A DNA stretch of 64,000 bases from Algoriphagus iocasae (GCF_014206875.1 NZ_JACIJO010000001.1:1390680-1454679), one strand, 5' to 3'; shown: positions 1 through 8,580, numbered from the stretch's first letter. Notes: generated by a model from the letters alone, not told the origin. Numbers and translations: made by a program.

Positions 1-37
1 AAAACAAAAAATCCATTCTGAAAGAAGAATGGATTTT
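1..37 (-). terminator. Intrinsic terminator after rpmF
   Basis: A 12-bp perfect inverted repeat (arms 8-19 and 26-37, 6-base loop) is followed on the minus strand by a T-rich tract. It lies just past the rpmF stop codon, so it closes the pdxA-DUF177-rpmF transcription unit. Confidence 0.8.
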
Positions 38-57
38 AATTTTCTTAAGAATATAAC

Positions 58-249
58 TTAAGCTAGGATTTCTTTTTCAATGATAACTTGTCCTTTGTAG
101 TACAATTTACCATCCAACCAGAACGCTCTGTGCGGCAAGTGCATTTCACCAGTGGTTGGGCATTTAGCCAATCCAGGAGCCTCTAACTTGTAATGAGTTC
201 TTCTTTTATCTCTTCTGGTTTTCGAAATTTTTCGTTTAGGATGTGCCAT
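58..249 (-). CDS. rpmF: 50S ribosomal protein L32
   Basis: A 63-residue basic protein of the large ribosomal subunit. It begins [20 protein letters not shown], the usual lysine/arginine-rich L32 opening, and then carries the conserved segment around [14 protein letters not shown]. Only one Cys of the zinc-ribbon pattern remains, which occurs in zinc-independent L32 forms. The full family length is present. It lies directly downstream of the DUF177 (YceD-like) gene, the standard bacterial pairing, and is followed by a strong terminator. Confidence 0.97.
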   Translation of the reverse strand: MAHPKRKISKTRRDKRRTHYKLEAPGLAKCPTTGEMHLPHRAFWLDGKLYYKGQVIIEKEILA

Positions 250-267
250 TTTATGTGTGGTTTATGA

Positions 268-837
268 TTATTCCTTGTTTTTTAAATTTTTTAATGATGC
301 CCAGCGGGGATCAATTTCTTTTGTTTCTTCTTCTGAGTTGTCCTCAAGTTCGTCGTCCTCAAACTCTTCTTCATCTAAATAGACAATGCCGCCTTCTCCT
401 TCAAAATCATCCTCATCCAATTCATTTCTGTAATCAGGATGAATTTTTTTTGCAGGAAGATTAAGCAATATGAATTCGTAAATCAGCTGCGCCACATTCA
501 CAGAAGGGGTGTCCCTTGTGATCATAATGACATCTTCATTGATTTCAGCTTCTTCACTGCCATACTTGTAGATCATGGTTTCCTCAATATCCAATGGCTG
601 ATCGTACTCTTCTAGACTTCTGTCACAGGTGAGTCTTACTTTGCCTTGAATCTGAAATACCATTTCTATCAGATTAGCGCCTTTATTCATTTTGACCCGT
701 ACGGTCAAATTGCCTTTTTCGACAAGATGATTGTCTTCGAAATGTTGAAAGAACGAATCTCCGATTTCGAAGTCGATTTCGTGTCTTCCCTCAACGAACT
801 TAATTACCTCAATATCAAAGGTTCTCCAGAATTTCAC
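268..837 (-). CDS. DUF177 (YceD-like) protein
   Basis: A 189-residue acidic protein of the DUF177/YceD family. Its role is uncertain, but the family is genetically linked to large-subunit rRNA and L32 in other bacteria. The N-terminus has the family pattern with paired aromatic residues near DSFFQHF. A central segment reads VRLTCDRSLEEYDQPL, where many homologues have a CxRCL-type motif; here a single Cys remains. The C-terminal 50 residues are very rich in Asp and Glu. It sits 18 bases upstream of rpmF on the same strand, so the two are almost certainly co-transcribed, with pdxA further upstream. Confidence 0.85.
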   Translation of the reverse strand: MKFWRTFDIEVIKFVEGRHEIDFEIGDSFFQHFEDNHLVEKGNLTVRVKMNKGANLIEMVFQIQGKVRLTCDRSLEEYDQPLDIEETMIYKYGSEEAEINEDVIMITRDTPSVNVAQLIYEFILLNLPAKKIHPDYRNELDEDDFEGEGGIVYLDEEEFEDDELEDNSEEETKEIDPRWASLKNLKNKE

Positions 838-950
838 GATTCCTCCTCTCGATTTAAGACCGCAAATTTAGGGAATTATTTAAATAGGATAAAATAGATT
901 GTAAAATAATATTTGGTGATTTGCGGTTTTCTCTCCAATTATTTGATTTT

Positions 951-1967
951 CTATTCGCTTTTTTCTCCGTGTTGCTCCACAATATCGGCAGCTAGAAAGA
1001 TTGCAGCTCTCATGGAGCCTTCATCCGCCAGGTTTTTACCTGCAATATTATAGGCTGTTCCGTGATCTGGAGAGGTTCTAATGACAGGTAAACCTGCGGT
1101 GAAATTCACTCCAGTACTAAAGGCGATGGATTTAAATGGAATTAATCCCTGATCATGATACATCGCTAAAATTCCATCAAATTTTGTCTGATGCATCATC
1201 CCAAAGAATCCATCAGATGGATAAGGACCAAAAACCATTTTATTCTGGTCTTTCAATTCCCGGATTGCCGGTTTAATGATTTGTTCTTCCTCTTGGCCCA
1301 ATAGTCCATCTTCGCCTGCATGAGGATTCAATCCTAAAATAGCAATCTTGGGCTTGTTGATTCCAAAATCTTTTTCCAATGATGCCAAAAGCAAATTTGC
1401 TTTTTGGGTTATTCTTTCTTTGGTGACTGTTTCAGAAACTTTAGCCAAAGGAATATGACCGGTTACCAAACCAACTCTTAATTCCTCAGAAACCATCAGC
1501 ATCAAACTGTCTTTTGCTCCGACGGCAGACGTGATGAACTCTGTATGTCCTACAAAGTGCAATTCTTCGGAATTGATGTTGTTCTTATTGACAGGTGCAG
1601 TAACAAGGGCTTGGATAGCATTTGATTTTAAATCTTCCATAGCCATCGAAAGAGCTGCCAAGGCCATTTTTCCTGCTTCTTGGGATTCTACTCCAGGAAT
1701 CACTTCAGGACATTCTTCTAAGGCATTGATGACATTGACACGTTTGTGCTGGATTTCATTTAATGATTTGATCTGCACAAAATTAAAATCCTCAATTCCC
1801 AGAATCTTTTTATAGAACGAAATGGCTTTGCCATGGCCATAAATTAAAGGAGTGAAATTTTTAAAGATGCGATTGTCAGATAATGCTTTGATCGTCACTT
1901 CGATTCCTACTCCATTGATATCTCCAATGCTGATCCCAATGATGGGTTTGCTCTTTCTTATGTTCAT
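951..1967 (-). CDS. pdxA: 4-hydroxythreonine-4-phosphate dehydrogenase
   Basis: PdxA oxidises 4-phosphohydroxy-L-threonine in the DXP-dependent branch of pyridoxal phosphate synthesis in the cytoplasm. The 338-residue protein matches the family length. The N-terminus (PIIGISIGDINGVGIEV) is typical, a metal-binding His sits in VGHTEFI, and the C-terminal signature is present in YHDQGLIPFK followed by TSPDHGTAYNIAG. It is transcribed away from rsmA and heads the unit running into DUF177 and rpmF. Confidence 0.96.
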   Translation of the reverse strand: MNIRKSKPIIGISIGDINGVGIEVTIKALSDNRIFKNFTPLIYGHGKAISFYKKILGIEDFNFVQIKSLNEIQHKRVNVINALEECPEVIPGVESQEAGKMALAALSMAMEDLKSNAIQALVTAPVNKNNINSEELHFVGHTEFITSAVGAKDSLMLMVSEELRVGLVTGHIPLAKVSETVTKERITQKANLLLASLEKDFGINKPKIAILGLNPHAGEDGLLGQEEEQIIKPAIRELKDQNKMVFGPYPSDGFFGMMHQTKFDGILAMYHDQGLIPFKSIAFSTGVNFTAGLPVIRTSPDHGTAYNIAGKNLADEGSMRAAIFLAADIVEQHGEKSE

Positions 1968-2087
1968 ATAATTTTGGGCTTTGCGAATATTGGCTTTTAA
2001 TTGCAGGCCGATTCGCAGGGTAGTCCTTTAGGAATATTCTCTTATTTTTGAAGTTGCTAATTTATAAAAAATAATCAGAGCTAACCG

Positions 2088-2873
2088 ATGGAAAAAGTCA
2101 GAGCCAAAAAACATCTTGGCCAGCACTTTTTGACCGATTTGAGTATTGCGGAGCGGATAGCTCTGGCGGTCAAAGGGCATGGTGGGGTAAAAAAAGTCCT
2201 GGAGATCGGACCTGGGATGGGTGTGCTCACAGATTATTTGTTGAAAAGTGACCTAGAACTCTATCTGATTGATATAGATAAAGAGTCCATTGACTACTTA
2301 CATAAGAAATACCCGAGCCTTGACCAGCGGATTATTTATGGAGATTATTTAAAGTATGATTTACAAAAAGTAATCCCGGATCAATATGCAATCGCAGGGA
2401 ACTTCCCTTACAATATTTCCTCTCAGATTTTCTTTAAGGTTTTGGAAGTCCGCGATCAGGTGACCGAAGTCGTCTGTATGCTTCAAAAAGAAGTGGCTGA
2501 GCGGATAGCGTCCCCAAAAGGAAATAAGGATTATGGTATCCTTTCGGTTTTGCTTCAGGCATTTTACGATATAGAATATTTGTTTTCTGTTCCACCTGAA
2601 GTCTTTGACCCTCCTCCGAGAGTGAACTCAGGAGTCATTCGCTTAGTTAGGAATGAAGTAAAGAGCCTCGACTGTAATGAGAAATTGTTTTTTCAAGTAG
2701 TCAAAGGTGGATTTGGAAATAGAAGAAAGACGCTTAGAAATTCTTTAAAGTCATTTCAACTTCCAGAAGAATTAAAAGAGAATGCATTGATGGATAAGCG
2801 TGCCGAGCAATTGGATGTCGCTGACTTTGTTTTTATCGCACAACAAATAGAAGCTTCCCGTGGAAATCATTAA
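2088..2873 (+). CDS. rsmA: 16S rRNA (adenine(1518)-N6/adenine(1519)-N6) dimethyltransferase
   Basis: RsmA (KsgA) dimethylates two adjacent adenines near the 3' end of 16S rRNA during small-subunit maturation, using S-adenosylmethionine. The 261-residue sequence has the opening KKHLGQHFL, the SAM-binding loop EIGPGMGVLT (about residues 39-48) and the catalytic motif GNFPYNISS (about 104-112). The C-terminal domain is complete. It is transcribed divergently from pdxA, with a possible TATTTTTG -7 element at 2043-2050. Its last 14 bases overlap the next gene, which suggests translational coupling. Confidence 0.97.
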   Translation: MEKVRAKKHLGQHFLTDLSIAERIALAVKGHGGVKKVLEIGPGMGVLTDYLLKSDLELYLIDIDKESIDYLHKKYPSLDQRIIYGDYLKYDLQKVIPDQYAIAGNFPYNISSQIFFKVLEVRDQVTEVVCMLQKEVAERIASPKGNKDYGILSVLLQAFYDIEYLFSVPPEVFDPPPRVNSGVIRLVRNEVKSLDCNEKLFFQVVKGGFGNRRKTLRNSLKSFQLPEELKENALMDKRAEQLDVADFVFIAQQIEASRGNH

Positions 2874-4227
2874 GCAATTTGAACTTTCGAAGGAGTACCT
2901 AGAAAGCCTCAGACTGGGGATTGAAGAGGAGAATAATGCCTTCATCAAAGACTCTCTTGATGGTGCCAATGTTGCCGACGTTGCCGCAATTTTGGACGAA
3001 CTTTCGATGGATGAATCCATCTATGTTCTGCGTTTGCTAGAAAATCAGTTTTCCGCGGATATTCTGATCGAGCTGGATGAAGATACTTTGTCCAGAGTGT
3101 TGAAAGAAATGGAAGCGCCGGAGATCGCCAGCTTGATCGAATGCATGGACTCCGATGATGGTGCGGATATTTTGAATCTTCTTCCACTTCGGGAGAGGGA
3201 AGAAGTAATCAGTTATTTCACTGATAGACAAAAGTCAGAGCAGATTCTGGAACTATTACGTTACGAAGAGGATACTGCCGGTGGTATTATGGCAAAGGAA
3301 TATATCCGAGCCAATAAAAACTGGAATGTAGTCCAGACTATCAATGAAATCAGAAGACAAGCTGAAAACGTAGATAAAATCTTTTCGATTTATGTTGTCG
3401 ATAACAAACAGCAGCTGCTTGGCCGTGTTTCACTGAAACGCATTGTCCTTGCATCTGAGCAAACCAAAATCGAGGATATTTATGAGGATGAGGTAATCTC
3501 AGTACCAACTCATATGGATCAAGAGGAAGTGGCAGAAATCATGCGTCGTTATGATTTGGAAACTGTTCCTGTGGTCAATGTGAAAAACAAATTGGTTGGT
3601 AGAATTACGTTTGATGACATCTTGGATATCATCCGGGAAGAAGCTGAGGAAGATATTCAGGCGATGACTGGTATCTCGGATACAGTTGATGAATATGATA
3701 GTGTAATCCGTCTTACAAAAGCTCGTCTGCCTTGGTTGTTGATTGGGATTGTTGGAGGATTATTGGGAGCAGGGTTTATTGGGTTCTTCGAAGAGGGATT
3801 GGGCAAAGTAACTGCTCTGGCATTTTTTATTCCCCTAATTACTGCCACAGGAGGAAATGTAGGAATTCAGTCTTCCTCTTTGGTGGTGCAATCACTAGCC
3901 AGCAAATCAGCTTTTGACGATTCGATTGTCAAACGTTTTCTAAAGGTATTGGCTGTAGCTGTCATCAATGGATTGATTCTCGCCACTTTTGTTTTTGCGG
4001 TGGTGGTCTTGTTTTATCAAAGTGATGTGGCTTTTGGTTTAGTCGTGGCTATCGCTTTGTTTTCCGTGGTTTTGCTTTCCTCTTTTATGGGCACGATCAC
4101 TCCGATTCTTTTGGACAAAGCCGGTATCAATCCTGCTTTGGCATCTGGTCCATTTATTACAACAGCAAATGATTTATTGGGACTTGCAGTTTACTTTTTA
4201 GTAGCAATGTCTCTTTTGCACATTTAA
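2860..4227 (+). CDS. mgtE: Magnesium transporter MgtE
   Basis: A 455-residue MgtE-type Mg2+ channel of the inner membrane. The order is classical: an N-terminal helical superhelix domain (about residues 1-130), a CBS pair (about 130-255, with the LVGRITFDDILDIIREE segment), and five membrane helices at the C-terminus containing the pore region TATGGNVGIQSSSL (about 327-340). The start is GTG at 2860, inside the 3' end of rsmA, and no ATG suits the conserved N-terminus. In the family, CBS and N domains close the pore when cytoplasmic Mg2+ is high. I see no M-box riboswitch; the gene depends on read-through from rsmA. Confidence 0.95.
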   Translation: MEIIKQFELSKEYLESLRLGIEEENNAFIKDSLDGANVADVAAILDELSMDESIYVLRLLENQFSADILIELDEDTLSRVLKEMEAPEIASLIECMDSDDGADILNLLPLREREEVISYFTDRQKSEQILELLRYEEDTAGGIMAKEYIRANKNWNVVQTINEIRRQAENVDKIFSIYVVDNKQQLLGRVSLKRIVLASEQTKIEDIYEDEVISVPTHMDQEEVAEIMRRYDLETVPVVNVKNKLVGRITFDDILDIIREEAEEDIQAMTGISDTVDEYDSVIRLTKARLPWLLIGIVGGLLGAGFIGFFEEGLGKVTALAFFIPLITATGGNVGIQSSSLVVQSLASKSAFDDSIVKRFLKVLAVAVINGLILATFVFAVVVLFYQSDVAFGLVVAIALFSVVLLSSFMGTITPILLDKAGINPALASGPFITTANDLLGLAVYFLVAMSLLHI

Positions 4228-4285
4228 AATCTTCGCATGAAATCGAGCGTGTCGCAAACGGTATATTGAAAGTGAATTATTCCCC

Positions 4286-4320
4286 TTGCGAGATTCCTCC
4301 CGATATATTTCGGGATGACA
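4286..4320. repeat. Intergenic inverted repeat, possible dispersed repeat remnant
   Basis: The 115-base gap between mgtE and the dehydrogenase contains TTGCGAGATTCCTCCCGATA and then a TCGGGA arm that pairs with TCCCGA over a 6-base loop. The wording resembles short dispersed intergenic repeats found in many Bacteroidota genomes. No second copy is evident in this window, so repeat status is inferred. Confidence 0.3.
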
Positions 4321-4342
4321 TTAATAAACTAAAAGAAAACAG

Positions 4343-5272
4343 ATGAAAATTCTGATTATTGATGAAATGCATTTGAGCATTGTGCCAATGCTTGAGAAAA
4401 AAGGGCATGAGGTAAACTATGCACCAAAAATCACCCGAAGTGAAATACTTGAAATCGTAGACCAATACGATGGACTTATAATCCGCTCCAAAACCCCTAT
4501 GGACAGGGAATTATTGGAGAAAGCCAACAATCTGAAATTTATTGGGAGAGCGGGTGCTGGCTTGGATCAGATCGATTTGGAATATTTGGTGGAAAGAGGA
4601 GTTAAACTGTTTCATGCTGCCAAAGGGAATAGAGATGCGGTGGCGGAACATGCTGTAGGGATGCTTTTGGCACTATGTAATAATATCAAAAAATCAGACT
4701 CTGAAGTACGCAAAGGAATTTGGGATCGGGAAGGAAATCGTGGTCATGAATTAATGGGGAAATCAGTCGGAATTTTGGGTTATGGCAATATGGGGAAATC
4801 TTTTGCCAGAAGGCTGAAGGGATTCGATGTGGACATCTATGCCTATGACAAATACAAATTTGATTTTGGTACCAATGCTGTTCAGGAAGTGATCTGGGAA
4901 AAGGTGAAAGCCGAAGCAGAAATCTTAAGTATTCATGTCCCTTTGACTCAGGAAACGCGAAATTTTTTAACCATCGAGGAATTGGAGAGTTTTGCAAATC
5001 CGATTTGGCTGATCAATACTGCAAGAGGAGAAGTGATCAGTTTCAAGACTCTAAATGAAGCTTTGGACAGAGGTATTCTTCGAGGTGCAGTGTTGGATGT
5101 TCTGGAAAACGAGAAGTTTCAGAGATTCACGGATGAGCAAAAAGAAGAGTTTGAAAAATTAGCACAGAGAGAAAATGTATTGTTCAGTCCTCATGTCGCT
5201 GGATGGACTTTTGAGTCTTATAAAAAAATAAATAGAGTCATGGTAAAGAAGATAACAAAAGCCTTCAAATAG
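4343..5272 (+). CDS. D-isomer-specific 2-hydroxyacid dehydrogenase (SerA-like)
   Basis: A 309-residue NAD-dependent oxidoreductase of the D-2-hydroxyacid dehydrogenase family. The Rossmann loop is GILGYGNMGKSFA (about residues 145-157). The catalytic Arg is in INTARGEV, the catalytic Glu in the DVLENE segment and the catalytic His in FSPHVAGWT. It lacks the C-terminal ACT domain of long SerA proteins. Phosphoglycerate dehydrogenase activity in serine synthesis is plausible because Bacteroidota SerA can be short, but glyoxylate/hydroxypyruvate reductase or another 2-hydroxyacid substrate cannot be excluded. Neighbours do not settle the substrate. Confidence 0.85.
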   Translation: MKILIIDEMHLSIVPMLEKKGHEVNYAPKITRSEILEIVDQYDGLIIRSKTPMDRELLEKANNLKFIGRAGAGLDQIDLEYLVERGVKLFHAAKGNRDAVAEHAVGMLLALCNNIKKSDSEVRKGIWDREGNRGHELMGKSVGILGYGNMGKSFARRLKGFDVDIYAYDKYKFDFGTNAVQEVIWEKVKAEAEILSIHVPLTQETRNFLTIEELESFANPIWLINTARGEVISFKTLNEALDRGILRGAVLDVLENEKFQRFTDEQKEEFEKLAQRENVLFSPHVAGWTFESYKKINRVMVKKITKAFK

Positions 5273-5315
5273 CCGTTTTAAGACTATTATTGATAGAATA
5301 TGAAAAATAGTTCAA

Positions 5316-5346
5316 TTGTTTTGTAGCAATTGGTTTATTATCTTTG
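5316..5346 (+). promoter_or_regulatory. Bacteroidota-type promoter for greA
   Basis: A perfect -7 element TATCTTTG lies at 5339-5346, with TTG at 5316-5318 and a 20-base spacer, matching the Bacteroidota TTG / TAnnTTTG promoter. Transcription would begin near 5352, about 80 bases before greA and upstream of a strong hairpin. Confidence 0.6.
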
Positions 5347-5368
5347 AGCATCAAATAAAGACATCTGG

Positions 5369-5410
5369 CAAAGTAACGGTCACCAAAACGCGACCGTTAC
5401 TTTGTTTTTG
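5369..5410 (+). terminator. Hairpin with T-tract in the greA leader
   Basis: A perfect 13-bp inverted repeat (arms 5369-5381 and 5392-5404, 10-base loop) is followed by five T residues. This has the form of an intrinsic terminator, and it sits between the candidate greA promoter and the greA start codon. It could end transcripts of the upstream dehydrogenase, act as a leader attenuator for greA, or do both. Confidence 0.75.
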
Positions 5411-5434
5411 GTGCCTTTCTAATTGAGAAAAAAT

Positions 5435-5908
5435 ATGGGAAAAGTACAATACTACACCGAAGAAGGGCTGAAGAAATTGAAAGATGAACTTCAGGAATTA
5501 AAAACGAAAGGACGTACCGACATTGCGAAGCAAATTGCTGAGGCAAGAGACAAAGGAGACTTAAGTGAGAATGCTGAATACGATGCAGCGAAAGATGCAC
5601 AAGGTCACCTTGAACTTAAAATTGCCAAGTTGGAGGCTGTTGTAGGAAATGCAAGAGTTTTCGATAATTCGCAGATGGATACTTCCAAAGTTGGAATTCT
5701 TAGTACCGTTAAAATTAAAAATGTCAAAAACGGCATGACCGTTTCTTATACCCTGGTATCTGAGGAAGAAGCTGATTTGAAAGCTGGAAAAATCTCCTTG
5801 GGTTCTCCATTCGGAAAAGGTTTGGTAGGCAAAAAAGTAGGTGAAGTTGCAGAAATCAATGCACCTGCTGGCGTACTTCAATTCGAAATTTTAGATATAT
5901 CTTATTAA
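5435..5908 (+). CDS. greA: Transcription elongation factor GreA
   Basis: GreA enters the secondary channel of RNA polymerase and stimulates cleavage of backtracked RNA. From the ATG at 5435 it is 157 residues, the family length. The N-terminal coiled coil carries the conserved tip DKGDLSENAEYDAAK (about residues 41-55) with the acidic residues that act at the polymerase active site. The C-terminal FKBP-like domain ends with the GxPxGKGLVGKKVGE-type segment. A TTG four codons upstream is in frame, but the ATG matches homologues. The leader contains a promoter and terminator-like hairpin. Confidence 0.97.
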   Translation: MGKVQYYTEEGLKKLKDELQELKTKGRTDIAKQIAEARDKGDLSENAEYDAAKDAQGHLELKIAKLEAVVGNARVFDNSQMDTSKVGILSTVKIKNVKNGMTVSYTLVSEEEADLKAGKISLGSPFGKGLVGKKVGEVAEINAPAGVLQFEILDISY

Positions 5909-5914
5909 TCATTT

Positions 5915-5938
5915 ATCCCGGCTAGTCCGGGATTTTTT
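5915..5938 (+). terminator. Intrinsic terminator after greA
   Basis: A 7-bp GC-rich stem (ATCCCGG / CCGGGAT, 5-base loop) runs directly into six T residues, seven bases past the greA stop and just before the HIT gene. Confidence 0.8.
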
Positions 5939-5948
5939 GTTCAAAATT

Positions 5949-6341
5949 ATGGCTTCAATTTTCACCAAAATCATCAATCGAGAAATTCCCGCTCAGATCG
6001 TAGCAGAGGATGAAAATTACATTGCTTTTCTGGATATCATGCCACTTGTCAAAGGGCACGTTTTGGTCGTTCCAAAGCAAGAGGTGGATTATATTTTTAA
6101 CCTGGAACCGGAAGTTTTATCCGGGCTTCATCTCTTTGCCCAGAAAGTAGCCAAAGCCATGGATAAAACCATCAAGTGTACTCGAATAGGAGTGGCAGTG
6201 ATTGGTCTGGAAGTGCCTCATGTGCATGTGCACCTTGTTCCGCTGAAAACGATGGATGATATTAATTTCACCAGACCGAAACTCAAGCTAAGTTCAGAGG
6301 AATTAGCGGAAATAGCCAATCAGATCAGAAAAGGTTTTTAA
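5949..6341 (+). CDS. HIT family protein (histidine triad nucleotide hydrolase/transferase)
   Basis: A 130-residue HIT protein counted from the ATG at 5949. Its C-terminal half contains the histidine triad in VPHVHVHLVPL, which forms the nucleotide-binding and catalytic site in the family. The N-terminus (ASIFTKIINREIPAQIVAED) is typical of the Hint branch, whose members hydrolyse purine nucleoside phosphoramidates or adenylated substrates. Only 40 bases separate it from greA, but a terminator lies between, so it may have its own weak promoter or rely on read-through. Confidence 0.92.
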   Translation: MASIFTKIINREIPAQIVAEDENYIAFLDIMPLVKGHVLVVPKQEVDYIFNLEPEVLSGLHLFAQKVAKAMDKTIKCTRIGVAVIGLEVPHVHVHLVPLKTMDDINFTRPKLKLSSEELAEIANQIRKGF

Positions 6342-6343
6342 AG

Positions 6344-6371
6344 AAAAAGGGAAGTTTTACTTCCCTTTTTT
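6344..6371. terminator. Bidirectional terminator between HIT and PfkB genes
   Basis: An 11-bp stem (AAAAAGGGAAG / CTTCCCTTTTT, loop TTTTA) fills the gap between two convergent genes. Its A/T-rich arms give a T-tract in either direction. Confidence 0.85.
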
Positions 6372-7245
6372 AGTTGATAGACTCTATGTCTGAAATAGTG
6401 TAGCTTGGAGTCCCTCCATTTTTTGAAGCGACAAAAGCTCCCATTTTACTGGCAAAATCCAATGTATCTTCCAGTGCCCTGCCTTCAAGATGGCATTTGA
6501 CAAAGCCACTTAAAAATGCATCTCCAGCACCTATACTGTCCGCCACTTTTACCTTATATCCTGCATGTGAGATGATTCCTCCCTTTTTATAGATCAAAGC
6601 GCCATTGGCACCTTTGGTGACGCAAGTCAAGTCCATTGGATAATGTTGATCCAAGTATTCACATACCGCTTTGATGCTTGGGTCTAGATTGAAGTAATCA
6701 GCGAAGATTTCCAGTTCATCCTCATTGATTTTTAGAATATCCGCAAAGCCCAAAAGCGTTTCTATCACTTCGAAATCATAAAATGGAGATCGGAGATTGG
6801 CATCAAAAACCCTTAATGTTTTGTGGTGAAGAAGTTTGATTAAAGTAGTCAAACTGTCTGGGGTTCGAACTCCCAAAGTTCCAAAAACAAATGCATCAGC
6901 TTTGGAGACTTCTTGATCCATAGCTTCATTCCAGTTGATAAAATCCCAAGCTACAGGGGAAACAATATCATACTTCATGTTTTCAGGATCTGAATCATCC
7001 ACCAAAACTTTGGAGGTCTCGTGCTCTTCGGAAATCTGGATCAGACTAGTTGGGAATCCGAATTGTTCCAAAAAATTGATCAATCCTTTTCCATCTTCGT
7101 CATTTCCTACAGCAGAAATTAATTTTGACTCCAGTCCAAGTCGATGAAGGTTGAGTGCCACATTCATAGGAGCTCCTCCGGGAATAGCCCCTCCCGGTAG
7201 ACAATCCCACAACATTTCTCCAAAGACGATAACCTTATTTTTCAT
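6370..7245 (-). CDS. PfkB-family carbohydrate kinase (fructokinase-like)
   Basis: A 291-residue ribokinase-family sugar kinase. It opens with VIVFGEMLWDCLPGG and GGAPMNVALNLHRLG, where the substrate-binding Gly pair lies, and ends with the ATP/anion-hole signature DSIGAGDAFLSGF containing the catalytic Asp. Fructokinase is the most likely activity, since closely similar Bacteroidota proteins next to sugar porters are usually annotated so; the substrate is inferred. The gene starts 3 bases after the sugar porter stop, so the two form an import-and-phosphorylate operon. Confidence 0.88.
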   Translation of the reverse strand: MKNKVIVFGEMLWDCLPGGAIPGGAPMNVALNLHRLGLESKLISAVGNDEDGKGLINFLEQFGFPTSLIQISEEHETSKVLVDDSDPENMKYDIVSPVAWDFINWNEAMDQEVSKADAFVFGTLGVRTPDSLTTLIKLLHHKTLRVFDANLRSPFYDFEVIETLLGFADILKINEDELEIFADYFNLDPSIKAVCEYLDQHYPMDLTCVTKGANGALIYKKGGIISHAGYKVKVADSIGAGDAFLSGFVKCHLEGRALEDTLDFASKMGAFVASKNGGTPSYTISDIESIN

Positions 7246-7248
7246 GTT

Positions 7249-8580
7249 TTAATGAATATTTTGATGGATTTCTTCCAATGATTTTCCTTTTGTTTCCGGC
7301 ATTATAAATTTCACCCATAGCAGCTGCCAAACCATCATGATAGCAAAGAAAGAGAAGATGTAGCCTGGTCCAAACTGATTGGCGAAGAAAGGGAAAACAT
7401 TGGCGATGATGGCTGCCAAAATCCAGTGTGTAAAGGACCCGATAGATTGACCATATGCTCGTAAATCATTCGGGAACATTTCTGAAATGAATACCCAAAT
7501 AACAGATCCTTGACCTATGGCATGGGAAGTGATAAATGCAAAGACGAATATGGGTAACCAGAAAGTAGGGATTCCAGGACCAAGGAAATTAAATGCCATC
7601 AATGATAGCGAGATAATGTATCCAACTGAGCCGATGTACATCAATTTCTTTCTTCCGATTCTATCGATTAAATAAAGGCCGAGGAAAGTCGCTAATAAAT
7701 TGACGATTCCGATGCCAATCGTAGATATCAATGCACTTTCAGTGGAAATTCCAGCCATTTCAAATACTCTTGGAGCAAAATAAATAATGGCATTGATGCC
7801 AGAGACTTGGTTGAAGAAAGCGAACATGATCGCCATGACGGTGGTTGGAAGAAATCTCTTCTCGAAAATAGCTGAGAAGCTACCTGCCTTTTTCATTTTT
7901 TTCTCCTCCTCCAATGCCAGTCGAATTGCTTCATCCACACCATCAGGATCAGTTCGGGTCAAAATTGCTCTGGCCTGAACTTCATCATTTTTCTTTCCGA
8001 TCAGCCATCTTGGACTTTCTGGAATTCGGAAAATCAGGATCGAATAGATAAATGCAGGAAGGGCCTCTGCAGCTAGCATCCATCTCCAATCCTGTACTAA
8101 TTCAGCTGTTCCGATCAAATAATTTGAAACATAAGCCATCACAATACCAAATACGATGTTGAATTGATAAAGCGCCACCAAAAGTCCTCTGTTTTTAGCG
8201 GGTGCAATTTCTGAGATATACATCGGAGCAACTACAGAAGAAGCTCCAACTCCAAGACCACCGAGAAATCTGAAAATCGTAAATGAAGTAACATCCCAGG
8301 CCATTGCTGAACCCAAAGCCGAGATCAGGTAAAACAACCCAATCCAAAGTAAGCTCTGCTTTCTTCCGATTTTGTCTGCAGGAATTCCTCCAAATAATGC
8401 ACCGATTACTGTTCCGTATAATGCCGAAGCAATAGCCAAACCATGCATCCAATCGCTTAGTTTCCAAACTTCTTGTATCGCTCTTTCTGCACCGGATATA
8501 ACGGCTGTGTCAAAGCCAAAAAGAAAACCGCCTAGCGCAGCAGTGATGGAGACAAAGAATGCATAATTTTTTGAAGACAT
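7249..8580 (-). CDS. MFS sugar porter
   Basis: A sugar porter of the major facilitator superfamily with about 12 membrane helices, 443 residues from the chosen start. Family signatures are visible: LGGFLFGFDTAVISGAE in helix 1, ADKIGRKQSLL in loop 2-3, PESPRWL before the central loop, DRIGRKKL in loop 8-9 and PETKGKSLEEI at the C-terminus. An in-frame ATG five codons upstream (8595) is possible, but the later ATG gives the usual short N-terminus. It is probably a proton or sodium symporter feeding the adjacent PfkB kinase. Confidence 0.92.
   Translation of the reverse strand: MSSKNYAFFVSITAALGGFLFGFDTAVISGAERAIQEVWKLSDWMHGLAIASALYGTVIGALFGGIPADKIGRKQSLLWIGLFYLISALGSAMAWDVTSFTIFRFLGGLGVGASSVVAPMYISEIAPAKNRGLLVALYQFNIVFGIVMAYVSNYLIGTAELVQDWRWMLAAEALPAFIYSILIFRIPESPRWLIGKKNDEVQARAILTRTDPDGVDEAIRLALEEEKKMKKAGSFSAIFEKRFLPTTVMAIMFAFFNQVSGINAIIYFAPRVFEMAGISTESALISTIGIGIVNLLATFLGLYLIDRIGRKKLMYIGSVGYIISLSLMAFNFLGPGIPTFWLPIFVFAFITSHAIGQGSVIWVFISEMFPNDLRAYGQSIGSFTHWILAAIIANVFPFFANQFGPGYIFSFFAIMMVWQLLWVKFIMPETKGKSLEEIHQNIH

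Noticed and set aside
243..897. Plus-strand ORFs across the DUF177 gene
   Set aside because: They lie antisense to a well-supported gene, have low-complexity or frame-shadow character and no family features.
6860..6885. GGTTCGAACTCC as part of a tRNA gene
   Set aside because: It lies within the PfkB coding frame, with no acceptor, D or anticodon arms around it.
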